A stretch of DNA of 6,304 nucleotides from Methanomicrobiales archaeon (GCA_028678555.1 JAJRDF010000088.1:1-6304); one strand, 5' to 3'; numbered from the stretch's first letter, positions 1 to 5,950 are shown. The notes: generated from the sequence alone by a model not told the origin. Numbers and translations are program-made.

Positions 1-1
1 A

Positions 2-550
2 CCTTCACCCACAGAGACGCCGACCCCGACTCCCACCCCCACTCCCACTCCCACTCCGGAACCCACGCCGACCCCCTCGCCCGAGCAGCTGGTGACCACC
101 ACTGAGACCACCACCACGTCCACCTACCTGGGGTACAGCAGCACCTACGTGAAGCAGGCCCAGTCGATGAAAGCGGCCGGTACCGGTATCAGCCGGGTTG
201 CCTTCGGCCTCGCCCGTAAGGGGACCCCGACCCTGAACCTCACGGTGCGGGTGAGAAGCACGCTGAATGGTCCGGACCTGGCCACGGCCACCATCACCCC
301 GGCCATGGTCACCTCCACCAGCTCCTCCAGCCCGTCCTGGGTGGAAGTTCCCATCGGAAAAACCGGTATCCTCACGACCGGGAACACCTACTACCTCGTG
401 CTGGACGCCGGGACCTACGACATGAAGAACTATTACTACACCCCGCTGAATTCCGGGAACCCGTATCCGGATGGGATCCACTACCGGGGTACCAATTTCT
501 ATCCGAACGAGGTCTCCGACATGCTGGTGAAGGCCTGGTTCACCGGATAG
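2..550 (+). CDS. C-terminal part of a secreted/surface protein: Thr-Pro linker plus a beta-sandwich-like domain (5' end outside window)
   Basis: The frame is open to the left edge and ends in TAG at 548-550, so only the last 182 residues are visible. Residues 3 to about 26 are a Pro/Thr-rich linker (repeated TP units), the kind of extended spacer that joins domains of exported proteins. From about residue 31 to the end lies a domain rich in Thr, Ser, Tyr and Gly with alternating hydrophobic strands: ISRVAFGLARKG, LNLTVRVRS, ATATITPAMV, WVEVPIG, then NTYYLVLDAG. That pattern resembles carbohydrate-binding-like beta-sandwich domains at the ends of surface proteins of archaea and bacteria. I cannot assign a family. 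A GTG at 92-94 in this frame could be taken as a start, but it follows uninterrupted linker coding sequence and has no clear ribosome site, so it is probably an internal Val. No C-terminal membrane anchor, sorting signal or Cys is visible after the domain. The export signal, if there is one, would lie upstream of the window. Role unknown; adhesion or sugar binding is a guess. Confidence 0.75.
   Translation, partial: PSPTETPTPTPTPTPTPTPEPTPTPSPEQLVTTTETTTTSTYLGYSSTYVKQAQSMKAAGTGISRVAFGLARKGTPTLNLTVRVRSTLNGPDLATATITPAMVTSTSSSSPSWVEVPIGKTGILTTGNTYYLVLDAGTYDMKNYYYTPLNSGNPYPDGIHYRGTNFYPNEVSDMLVKAWFTG
20..57 (+). repeat. Degenerate hexanucleotide repeat encoding the Thr-Pro linker
   Basis: Three perfect tandem CCCACT units occupy 38-55, and looser copies (CCGACC, CCGACT, CCCACC) extend to the left. 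In frame they encode alternating Pro and Thr. The near-identical units suggest that the linker can change length by slippage, but a single sequence cannot show this. Confidence 0.75.
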
Positions 551-570
551 ACAATCAGGCGGTCTGGTAC

Positions 571-583
571 CCTTTCCTTTTTC
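571..583 (+). terminator. T-rich archaeal-type terminator after the surface protein gene
   Basis: Some 21-33 nt after the TAG stop the plus strand reads CCTTTCCTTTTTC, a pyrimidine tract with five consecutive T at 578-582. Archaeal RNA polymerase terminates at short T-rich stretches of the non-template strand without needing a hairpin. No strong stem precedes it. The position just past the gene supports the call, but the tract is short. Confidence 0.45.
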
Positions 584-710
584 GTCCCGGTTGCCTCCCA
601 TCCCTCTGCGATGGCGTGATGCTCCCCTTCAACTGAGGGATATGTGGTAACCGAGGAGACGAGATCGGTATCAACCGATGGAGAACCTGTCCTCACCGGG
701 GGAGGGCGAC

Positions 711-760
711 GGGAGTGGGGAGCGCCCCCTCCCGGTCCCACCTCCATGAGGATACCGTCT
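711..760 (-). repeat. Dispersed GC-rich hairpin repeat, copy A (inverted relative to copy B at 5951-6000)
   Basis: Read on the minus strand, 760 to about 711 gives AGACGGTATCCTC, then GGAGGTGGGACC, GAGGGGGCGC and CTCCCG. The same ordered blocks occur on the plus strand at 5951-6000 with small gaps. In this copy GGGAG (711-715) and GGGG (717-720) pair with CCCC (725-728) and CTCCC (729-733) around an AGCG loop, a 9-bp stem with one bulged T. The flanking segment at 694-705 can pair with the 3' arm instead, so two competing folds are possible. It may be an interspersed palindromic repeat or the remnant of a small non-autonomous element. No target-site duplication was recognised. Confidence 0.6.
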
Positions 761-814
761 TCGAGCGGGATTCAGGAAGGACAGTAAATTTGATCAGAGA
801 AGGAGATTTCCGGG

Positions 815-859
815 AAAAAATACTGACAGGGTGAGAACGGTTTTTCACGCACCGTTCTC
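815..859 (-). terminator. gyrBA operon terminator: hairpin spanning the gyrA stop codon followed by a T6 tract
   Basis: Plus-strand GAGAACGGT (833-841) and ACCGTTCTC (851-859) form a perfect 9-bp inverted repeat with a 9-nt loop. The gyrA stop codon (845-847) sits in the loop. On the minus strand the hairpin is followed after 12 nt by TATTTTTTCCC, with six T at 820-815. Archaeal termination needs mainly the T tract. The hairpin may instead protect the 3' end or affect release at the stop codon. The arrangement downstream of an operon end supports a terminator role. Confidence 0.6.
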
Positions 860-3268
860 TTCCGTATCGGCCCGGATCACGGCCACGCCGACGATCTTAT
901 CCCCCTCTTCCAGGTTCATGATCCGGACTCCCCGGGTGTTCCGCTTCTGGATGGAGACCTCGTCCACCCGGGTCCTCATCACGTTCCCTGACGAGGACAT
1001 GACAATGACCTCATCCCCTGGCGAGACAGACCGTGCGGCCACGACGCCGCTCTCGTACTCCATCCGGATGTTGATGACCCCCATGGTGCCCCGTCCGTGC
1101 CCCCGGAATTCCTCGAACTCGGTCCGCTTGCCGTAGCCCGAGTCGGTGATGGTGAGCAGGTGGTCATGCTCCAGCACAGTCAGGGACTGAAGCGTATCGT
1201 TGGGCCGCATCCGGATCCCGATGACCCCGAGCGCGTTCCGGTGGCGCATCGGGATGGACTGCTCGTGGAACCGGAGGGAGCGGCCCTTCCGGGTGGTCAG
1301 GATCAGCTCCCGGTTCCCGTCGGTCATCTTCACGTCCACCAGCTCGTCCCCCTCCCTCAGGGCGAAGGCGTTGAGTCCTGAGGGCCGGGGCCGGGAGAAC
1401 TCGGCCAGCGGGATCTTGGGGACGAGTCCCCTCTTCGTCCCGAAGATCAGGAAATGGTCCTCCCGGAACTCCCGGACCGGGATTACGTTTGTCACCCGCT
1501 CGTCCTGCAGGTTCAGGAGGTTCACGATGGGCTTGCCCTTGGCCGTCCGGGCAGCTTCAGGGATGTCGTAGACCTTCAGCCAGAAAACCCGGCCCGTGTT
1601 CGTGAAGCAGAGGAGGTAGTCCAGCATGTTCGCGACAAAGGCGTCATCCACCATGTCCTCCTCTTTCATGGCCATCCCGGTGATACCCCGCCCGCCCCGG
1701 TGCTGCTTCCGGTAGGTCTCCAGGGCCATGCGCTTGATGTAGTTCTCGCCGGTGAGGGAGACGAGCATGGGACGGTCCTCGATCAGGTCCTCCTTCGTGA
1801 GGTCCAGGACGTCGTGGCTGATACGGGTTCGGCGGTCGTTCCCGTACTTCTGTGCCATCTCCTGCATCTCCTTCCGGATCTCGGCCCGGATGTGGGCATC
1901 GTCCGAGAGGATCTCCTTCAGGCGGAGGATCTCCTTCCCGACCTCGTCGTGCTCATCCTGGATCTTCTTCCGCTCGAGGGCAGCGAGGGTGCGCAGCTGC
2001 ATCTTCAGGATGGCGTCGGCCTGCACGGAAGAGAGACTGAATTTCACGGTCAGGTCCTCCTTTGCCTTTTCGGCCGAGTCGGCAGCCCGGATGGTGGCGA
2101 TGACGGCATCGATGCTGGCGAGGGCCAGGAGGAGACCTTTCAGGATGTGAACTCGTTCCTCGGCCTTCTTCAGGTCAAACTGGGTCCGCTTCCGGACCAC
2201 CGTCATCCGGTGCAGCACGAACTGCTGGAGCAGATCAGGGAGCGGGAGGACCCGGGGCTGAGCATCGACAATGGCGTAATGGATAATCCCGTAGCTGGAC
2301 TCCAGCGTGGTATGCTTGTACAGCTGGTTCAGGACGACCGCGGGCATTGAGTTCCTCCGGAGCTCGATGACCACCCGGATCCCGTCCCTGTCGGATTCGT
2401 CCCGTATGTCGGTAATACCGTCGATCCGCTTCTCCTTCACCAGCTCCGCGATCTGCTCGACGAGCCGTGCCTTGTTCACCTGGAAGGGTACCTCGCTGAT
2501 GATGATGGCCGGGTTCTTCTCCTCGTCCACGATCTCGGCCACGCCCCGGACCACGCACTTCCCGCGGCCCGTCGTGTACGCCTCCCGGATTCCCGCCGTC
2601 CCCATGATGACACCGCCGGTGGGGAAGTCTGGTGCCGGTAGGATCTTCATCAGCTCGTCGACCGTGATGGACGGGTTGTCCAGGTAGGCGGTGACCGCCC
2701 GGCAGGCCTCCTGCAGGTTGTGGGGGAGCATGTTGGTAGCCATGCCGACCGCAATGCCGCTGGACCCGTTGACCAGCAGGTTCGGTATCTTTGCGGGGAG
2801 CACCAGCGGCTCCTTCAGGGACTCGTCGAAGTTGGGACCAAAGGGGACCGTCTCCTTGTCCAGATCCTGGAGGAGCTCCTCGGCCACCTTCGTGAGTCTG
2901 ACCTCAGTATACCGCATCGCCGCAGCAGCATCACCATCAATGGACCCGAAGTTCCCCTGGCCGTCAACGAGAGGGGCGCGGTAGGCAAAGTCCTGGGCCA
3001 TCTTCACGATCGTGTCGTAGATGGCCGTGTCACCATGGGGATGGAACTTGCCCATCACGTCCCCCACCACCCGGGCCGACTTCTTGTACGGCTTGTCGCT
3101 GGTGTTGCCCATCTCCCACATGGCAAAGAGCGTGCGCCGGTGTACGGGTTTCAGACCATCCCGGACGTCAGGGATGGCGCGGCCGATGATGACCGACATG
3201 GCGTAGTCGATGTACGAGTCCCGCATCTCTTTCTCTATGGTCACCGGCACCCGGCGCTCAGATATCAA
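845..3268 (-). CDS. gyrA: DNA gyrase subunit A
   Basis: This is the breakage-reunion and DNA-wrapping subunit of gyrase, which with GyrB forms A2B2 and introduces negative supercoils using ATP. The 807 residues are near the usual GyrA length. The N-terminal winged-helix part contains YKKSARVVGDVMGKFHPHGD (61-80) and AAAMRYTEVRL with catalytic Tyr120 and Arg119. The intercalating Ile is in NGSSGIAVGMATN (Ile172). A coiled-coil and tower region follows (about 340-490). The C-terminal beta-pinwheel begins with the GyrA box QHRGGRG (522-528) and shows five further degenerate box-like turns near 577, 628, 678, 726 and 777, consistent with six blades. The protein ends in DTEENGA without the long acidic tail of E. 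coli GyrA. It also lacks the insertion E. coli carries in its coiled-coil region. Start: TTG at 3268-3266, chosen because AAGGAGGTGA ends 6 nt upstream; the next in-frame candidate, GTG at codon 7, is too far away. The gene overlaps the end of gyrB by 11 nt, implying translational coupling. Confidence 0.97.
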   Translation of the reverse strand: MISERRVPVTIEKEMRDSYIDYAMSVIIGRAIPDVRDGLKPVHRRTLFAMWEMGNTSDKPYKKSARVVGDVMGKFHPHGDTAIYDTIVKMAQDFAYRAPLVDGQGNFGSIDGDAAAAMRYTEVRLTKVAEELLQDLDKETVPFGPNFDESLKEPLVLPAKIPNLLVNGSSGIAVGMATNMLPHNLQEACRAVTAYLDNPSITVDELMKILPAPDFPTGGVIMGTAGIREAYTTGRGKCVVRGVAEIVDEEKNPAIIISEVPFQVNKARLVEQIAELVKEKRIDGITDIRDESDRDGIRVVIELRRNSMPAVVLNQLYKHTTLESSYGIIHYAIVDAQPRVLPLPDLLQQFVLHRMTVVRKRTQFDLKKAEERVHILKGLLLALASIDAVIATIRAADSAEKAKEDLTVKFSLSSVQADAILKMQLRTLAALERKKIQDEHDEVGKEILRLKEILSDDAHIRAEIRKEMQEMAQKYGNDRRTRISHDVLDLTKEDLIEDRPMLVSLTGENYIKRMALETYRKQHRGGRGITGMAMKEEDMVDDAFVANMLDYLLCFTNTGRVFWLKVYDIPEAARTAKGKPIVNLLNLQDERVTNVIPVREFREDHFLIFGTKRGLVPKIPLAEFSRPRPSGLNAFALREGDELVDVKMTDGNRELILTTRKGRSLRFHEQSIPMRHRNALGVIGIRMRPNDTLQSLTVLEHDHLLTITDSGYGKRTEFEEFRGHGRGTMGVINIRMEYESGVVAARSVSPGDEVIVMSSSGNVMRTRVDEVSIQKRNTRGVRIMNLEEGDKIVGVAVIRADTEENGA

Positions 3269-5264
3269 GGTTCGTCACCTCCTTCGCGTGCCGGCGGATG
3301 AAGTCGCGCCGGGCATCCACGTCCTCCCCCATCAGCTTGTTGAAGATCTCGGCAGCATTAAAGGCGTCCTCGATGGTCACCTGTTTCAGTATCCGTGTTG
3401 AGGGGTCCATGGTGGTGGACCAGAGCTGGGTGGCGTTCATCTCGCCGAGACCCTTGTACCGCTGGATCGTGGTCCCCTTCTCCCCCATCTCGGCCAGCGC
3501 CTTCTTCATCTCGTCTTCCCGGTACGCGTACCGCTCCTGCTTGCCCTTCGCGACCCGGAACAGGGGCGGCTGGGCGATGTGCACGTACCCCAGGTTGATC
3601 AGCTCCCGCATCTCGTTGAAGAAGAAGGTGAGAAGGAGGGTCCGGATGTGGGCGCCATCCACGTCGGCATCCGTCATCAGCACGATCTTGTGGTAGCGAC
3701 ACTTCTCGGGGTCAAACTCCTCCATGATCCCGGTGCCGATGGCCGAGATGAGCGTCTGTATCTCGGCGTTCTTCAGCATCTTCTCCTCTGTTGCCTTCTC
3801 CACGTTCAGGATCTTGCCCCGGAGGGGGAGGATCGCCTGGAACTTCCGGTCCCGGCCCTGCTTGGCCGAGCCCCCGGCACTGTCCCCCTCGACAATGAAG
3901 AGTTCCGACTTCGCGGGCTCCCTCTCGGAGCAGTCAGCCAGCTTGCCGGGCAGGCCCGCCGACTCCAGAGAGGACTTCCGACGGGCCAGATCCCGGGCGC
4001 TGCGGGCCGCTTCACGGGCACGGGCAGCGATGAGACCCTTCTCCATGACCGCTGCGATCACCTTCGGGTGCTCGTCAAAGTACTCGGTGAGGCAACTGTA
4101 CACGAGCGAGTCCACAATACCCCGGACTGCCGAGTTCCCCAGGCGCATCTTCGTCTGGCCCTCGAACTGGGGGTTGGCCAGCTTCAGGCTGATCACCGAG
4201 ATGAGCCCCTCGCGCACATCCTCACCCCGGAGGGCGGTGTCGCTGTTCTTGAAGAGGTTCGCCCGCTTTCCCGCCGTATTGATGGCCCGGGTAAGGGCCG
4301 AGCGGAACCCCTCCAGGTGGGTACCCCCTTCCCGGGTGTTCACGCTGTTCACGTACGTGAACACCGTCTCCGAGAAGCCCTTCGTGTACAGGAGCGCGAT
4401 CTCTGCCTCCACACCCTGCTCCGCATCCTTCCCCTTCAGGCAGATGACCTCGTCGTGAAGCCGCCCGGCCTCACCAACCAGGTGGGAGACGTACTCCGAG
4501 ATCCCGCCCTGGAAGCAGAACGTCTCGCCGTCGCCGCTCCGTTCGTCGTGGATCCGGAAGGTGACCCCGCTGTTCAGGTACGCCAGCTCCCGCAGCCGGT
4601 GGGAGAGCACCTCGTAGTCGAAGGTCACCGTCTCGAAGATGCTGGGATCGGGGGTGAAGGTGATCACGGTGCCGGTAAGGGAGAGGGGAGCGGCCAGGAG
4701 GAAAGCCGCGGGGTCCGGCAGGCCCATGTCGAATGCCAGCGCCTCTGCCCCGTAGCGGCGCTGGTACCGGGCCCGCAGATCCTGGAGCGTCTCCTTCTGG
4801 CGCTGGAGCCCCTTCGTCATCAGCCCCTTCTCGAACTCCATCGTGTACCGGTTCCCGTTCCGGTACACCTGGGCCGAGAGCCGGGTGGAGAGTGCGTTCA
4901 CCACGTGCACCCCGACGCCGTGAAGGCCGCCTGAGACCTGGTAGGTGGCCTTGTCGAACTTCCCGCCGGCATGGAGGATCGTCATCACCACCTCGAGGGC
5001 CGACTTGCCCTGGTCCGGCATCACGCCAACCGGTATACCCCGTCCGTTATCCTCGACAGTGCAGGAGCCGTCTCTGTGGATCGTGACCATGATCAGCGAG
5101 CAGAAGCCGCCGAGGGCCTCGTCCACCGAGTTGTCCACCACCTCGTAGACCAGGTGGTGCAGGCCCCGCGTGTCGGTGGAGCCGATGTACATGGCCGGCC
5201 GTTTGCGGACCGGTTCCAGCCCTTCCAGTACGGTGATCGTGGAAGCATCGTAGGTCTCAGGCAT
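3258..5264 (-). CDS. gyrB: DNA gyrase subunit B
   Basis: This is the ATPase subunit of gyrase and it also carries the Toprim metal site. The 668 residues match the short type without the roughly 170-residue Toprim insertion of E. coli. The GHKL ATPase domain has YEVVDNSVDEAL (catalytic Glu41, Mg-binding Asn45), EDNGRGIPVG (Asp72), SGGLHGVGVHVVNALS (lid, 111-126) and TGT (198-200). Arg135, equivalent to the E. coli Arg136 that contacts novobiocin, is kept. The transducer has the QTK loop (370-372). Toprim has EGDSAGG (Glu459) and TDADVDGAHIRT (Asp532, 534, 536). The tail has QRYKGLGEMN (601-610) and ends NLDI as is usual. Odd: about 35 extra residues between about 150 and 196, relative to E. 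coli, just before TGT. Start: ATG at 5264-5262 with GGAG 7 nt upstream; the N-terminus aligns well with other GyrB proteins. It is the first gene of the gyrB-gyrA operon, with its own TATA box and a leader of about 60 nt. ParE or Top6B is unlikely given the adjacent gyrA with its GyrA box. Confidence 0.97.
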   Translation of the reverse strand: MPETYDASTITVLEGLEPVRKRPAMYIGSTDTRGLHHLVYEVVDNSVDEALGGFCSLIMVTIHRDGSCTVEDNGRGIPVGVMPDQGKSALEVVMTILHAGGKFDKATYQVSGGLHGVGVHVVNALSTRLSAQVYRNGNRYTMEFEKGLMTKGLQRQKETLQDLRARYQRRYGAEALAFDMGLPDPAAFLLAAPLSLTGTVITFTPDPSIFETVTFDYEVLSHRLRELAYLNSGVTFRIHDERSGDGETFCFQGGISEYVSHLVGEAGRLHDEVICLKGKDAEQGVEAEIALLYTKGFSETVFTYVNSVNTREGGTHLEGFRSALTRAINTAGKRANLFKNSDTALRGEDVREGLISVISLKLANPQFEGQTKMRLGNSAVRGIVDSLVYSCLTEYFDEHPKVIAAVMEKGLIAARAREAARSARDLARRKSSLESAGLPGKLADCSEREPAKSELFIVEGDSAGGSAKQGRDRKFQAILPLRGKILNVEKATEEKMLKNAEIQTLISAIGTGIMEEFDPEKCRYHKIVLMTDADVDGAHIRTLLLTFFFNEMRELINLGYVHIAQPPLFRVAKGKQERYAYREDEMKKALAEMGEKGTTIQRYKGLGEMNATQLWSTTMDPSTRILKQVTIEDAFNAAEIFNKLMGEDVDARRDFIRRHAKEVTNLDI
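3269..3284 (-). promoter_or_regulatory. Full-consensus Shine-Dalgarno of gyrA, inside the end of gyrB
   Basis: The minus strand reads AAGGAGGTGA followed by CGAACC and then the TTG start. This matches the 16S 3'-end anti-Shine-Dalgarno along its full core. The same bases encode the Lys-Glu-Val-Thr of the GyrB C-terminus (KEVTNLDI), so this site serves two functions. It decides the unusual TTG start. Confidence 0.85.
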
Positions 5265-5272
5265 CGATGGTC

Positions 5273-5292
5273 TCCGGGAAAATCTGGGAAAA
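5273..5292 (-). repeat. Tandem 10-bp direct repeat in the gyrB leader
   Basis: On the minus strand two adjacent units, TTTTCCCAGA and TTTTCCCGGA, differ at one position. They lie in the presumed 5' leader, and the second unit (5282-5273) contains the GGA of the gyrB ribosome site. They could be a binding site for a repressor or RNA-binding protein that controls gyrase expression, but this is inference. A related TTTTTTCCCGGA occurs in the gyrA terminator region (820-809). Confidence 0.5.
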
Positions 5293-5346
5293 ATAGCCTC
5301 TCGTCCGGGCAGCTGTTCCCATTTCAGTACGTATCGGCGTGAGAGC

Positions 5347-5358
5347 TTATATAGTTCA
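5347..5358 (-). promoter_or_regulatory. Archaeal TATA box with BRE-like flank for gyrBA
   Basis: The minus strand reads TGAACTATATAA (5358-5347): purine-containing TGAA as a BRE-like flank, then the CTATATAA TATA element, the only good TATA match upstream of gyrB. Archaeal transcription starts about 25 nt downstream of the TATA centre, placing the start near 5322-5328 and giving a leader of about 60 nt before the ATG. The element is nearly symmetric (CTTATATAG on the plus strand), but no plus-strand gene lies downstream. Confidence 0.6.
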
Positions 5359-5413
5359 TGGAGCCCGGAACGTCGATGAAGTTGTCCCTGCCGGCATCCA
5401 GAATGGTCACTCC

Positions 5414-5429
5414 GTTTCTGCCCGGAAAC
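5414..5429 (-). other. Small hairpin after the 102-residue hypothetical gene
   Basis: GTTTC (5414-5418) and GAAAC (5425-5429) form a perfect 5-bp stem with a 6-nt loop, starting 4 nt past the stop codon of the hypothetical gene. No T-run follows on the minus strand, so a terminator role is weak. Confidence 0.3.
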
Positions 5430-5432
5430 AGA

Positions 5433-5741
5433 TCAATCGTACTGGCCGGTGTCGGGATCCGTGACCCCCAGCGCGCGGTCGATGGCCACCGCCAGACGGT
5501 TCATCGTACGGAGCACCTCGGCCGCATCCTCGCGGTCCATGGACCCCGGCTGGTGCCAGTACACCTGCTTGCGCAGCACCTCCAGGATCTTCTCCACTTC
5601 GGTCCCCTTGAACTGCTCCGGGAGCGTCATCTCCTCCATGTGGTCCGCCACCCCCGGCCATGCCTGGGCCGGCGGCTGGCCGAAGTGCTTGGCAAGGAGC
5701 ATCAGGTTCACCACGAATCCTTTCCCGAACTTGGATGGCAT
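5433..5741 (-). CDS. Small hypothetical protein upstream of gyrB
   Basis: The 102-residue frame runs from ATG at 5741-5739 to TGA at 5435-5433. I do not recognise the family. It has normal amino acid composition, with a basic, amphipathic N-terminal segment (PSKFGKGFVVNLMLLAKHF, 2-20). A Pro-rich turn (GQPPAQAWPG, 21-30) follows, then two long likely helices (about 46-62 and 69-91) and an acidic tail, DPDTGQYD. There is no signal peptide, cysteine or metal motif. The hydrophobic part of the first helix is too short for a sure membrane segment, so a small cytoplasmic helical protein is most likely. No clear Shine-Dalgarno precedes the ATG; Met14 with a GGTGA upstream is an alternative start. 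It shares its strand with gyrB but is separated by 168 nt containing the gyrB promoter, so it is probably a separate transcript. The opposite-strand frame over the same DNA is open but rich in Arg, Ser and Pro and less protein-like. Confidence 0.7.
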   Translation of the reverse strand: MPSKFGKGFVVNLMLLAKHFGQPPAQAWPGVADHMEEMTLPEQFKGTEVEKILEVLRKQVYWHQPGSMDREDAAEVLRTMNRLAVAIDRALGVTDPDTGQYD

Positions 5742-5882
5742 GGTTGAGATTCTTGCCGGGCGGAGGGATAGAGGTTACGAACCCCCCCGCGGCCGCGGCA
5801 ACGGATGCAGCAATGGAATCCGGTTACAGGTTGCATACCGGAGGAGGGTACTTGCGATGGATACGCCTGCTGGGACGCTCCT

Positions 5883-5939
5883 GGGGGCTCCGCCCCCGCC
5901 GCGTGGGCGTCCCCCCGGCGGTCCCCCGGGATCGCCCAC
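5883..5939. repeat. Cluster of strong inverted repeats
   Basis: GGGGGC-TCC-GCCCCC at 5883-5897 is a 6-bp all-GC stem with a 3-nt loop. Immediately after it, GTGGGCG (5903-5909) pairs with CGCCCAC (5933-5939), a perfect 7-bp arm enclosing two near-identical GTCCCCC units (5909 and 5921). These could fold in RNA from either strand. They lie between the end of cbiQ and the start of the small gene. Their role is unknown; transcript-end structure or part of an interspersed element are the options. Confidence 0.6.
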
Positions 5940-5950
5940 CATGTCGGCTC

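Larger units (their letters stand above)
551..844. other. Gene-free convergent intergenic region
   Basis: This 294-nt stretch separates two convergent genes. I find no credible gene in it: the open frames crossing it have no ribosome site and encode low-complexity protein. It contains a terminator for each strand, a small perfect hairpin at 664-679 (ATCGGT, loop ATCA, ACCGAT), a 7-bp inverted repeat (600-606 with 635-641), and one copy of a GC-rich repeat at 711-760 described separately. Confidence 0.7.

Noticed and set aside
38..55. Hexamer repeats as a CRISPR-like or regulatory array
   Set aside because: The units are too short, have no spacers, and are in frame within coding sequence.
5..601. 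A 198-codon minus-strand frame opposite the surface protein
   Set aside because: Its Gly/Arg/Val-rich, low-complexity translation mirrors the Thr/Pro/Ser codons of the plus-strand gene, whose encoded domain looks like a real folded protein.
499..747. A possible minus-strand small gene covering part of the 551-844 intergenic region
   Set aside because: It overlaps the 3' end of the surface protein gene and the hairpin repeat, has no ribosome site, and is low in sequence complexity.
1454..2350. A 298-codon open frame on the plus strand opposite gyrA
   Set aside because: Same reason: antisense to conserved gyrA coding sequence, with biased composition and no family resemblance.
3579..4934. A 451-codon open frame on the plus strand opposite gyrB
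   Set aside because: It lies wholly antisense to an intact, motif-complete gyrB. Its translation is rich in Val, Leu, His, Arg and Gly without recognisable domains, and it has no convincing start context. High GC at the third codon position of gyrB explains the absence of stops.
5346..5354. The near-symmetric TATA element as a divergent plus-strand promoter
   Set aside because: An ATG occurs only a few bases downstream (5358), and the frame from it is antisense to the small hypothetical gene; no believable plus-strand gene follows.
5789..5800. 12-bp palindrome CCGCGGCCGCGG as a protein operator
   Set aside because: In DNA this rich in G and C such palindromes arise readily; there is no second copy and no promoter element next to it.
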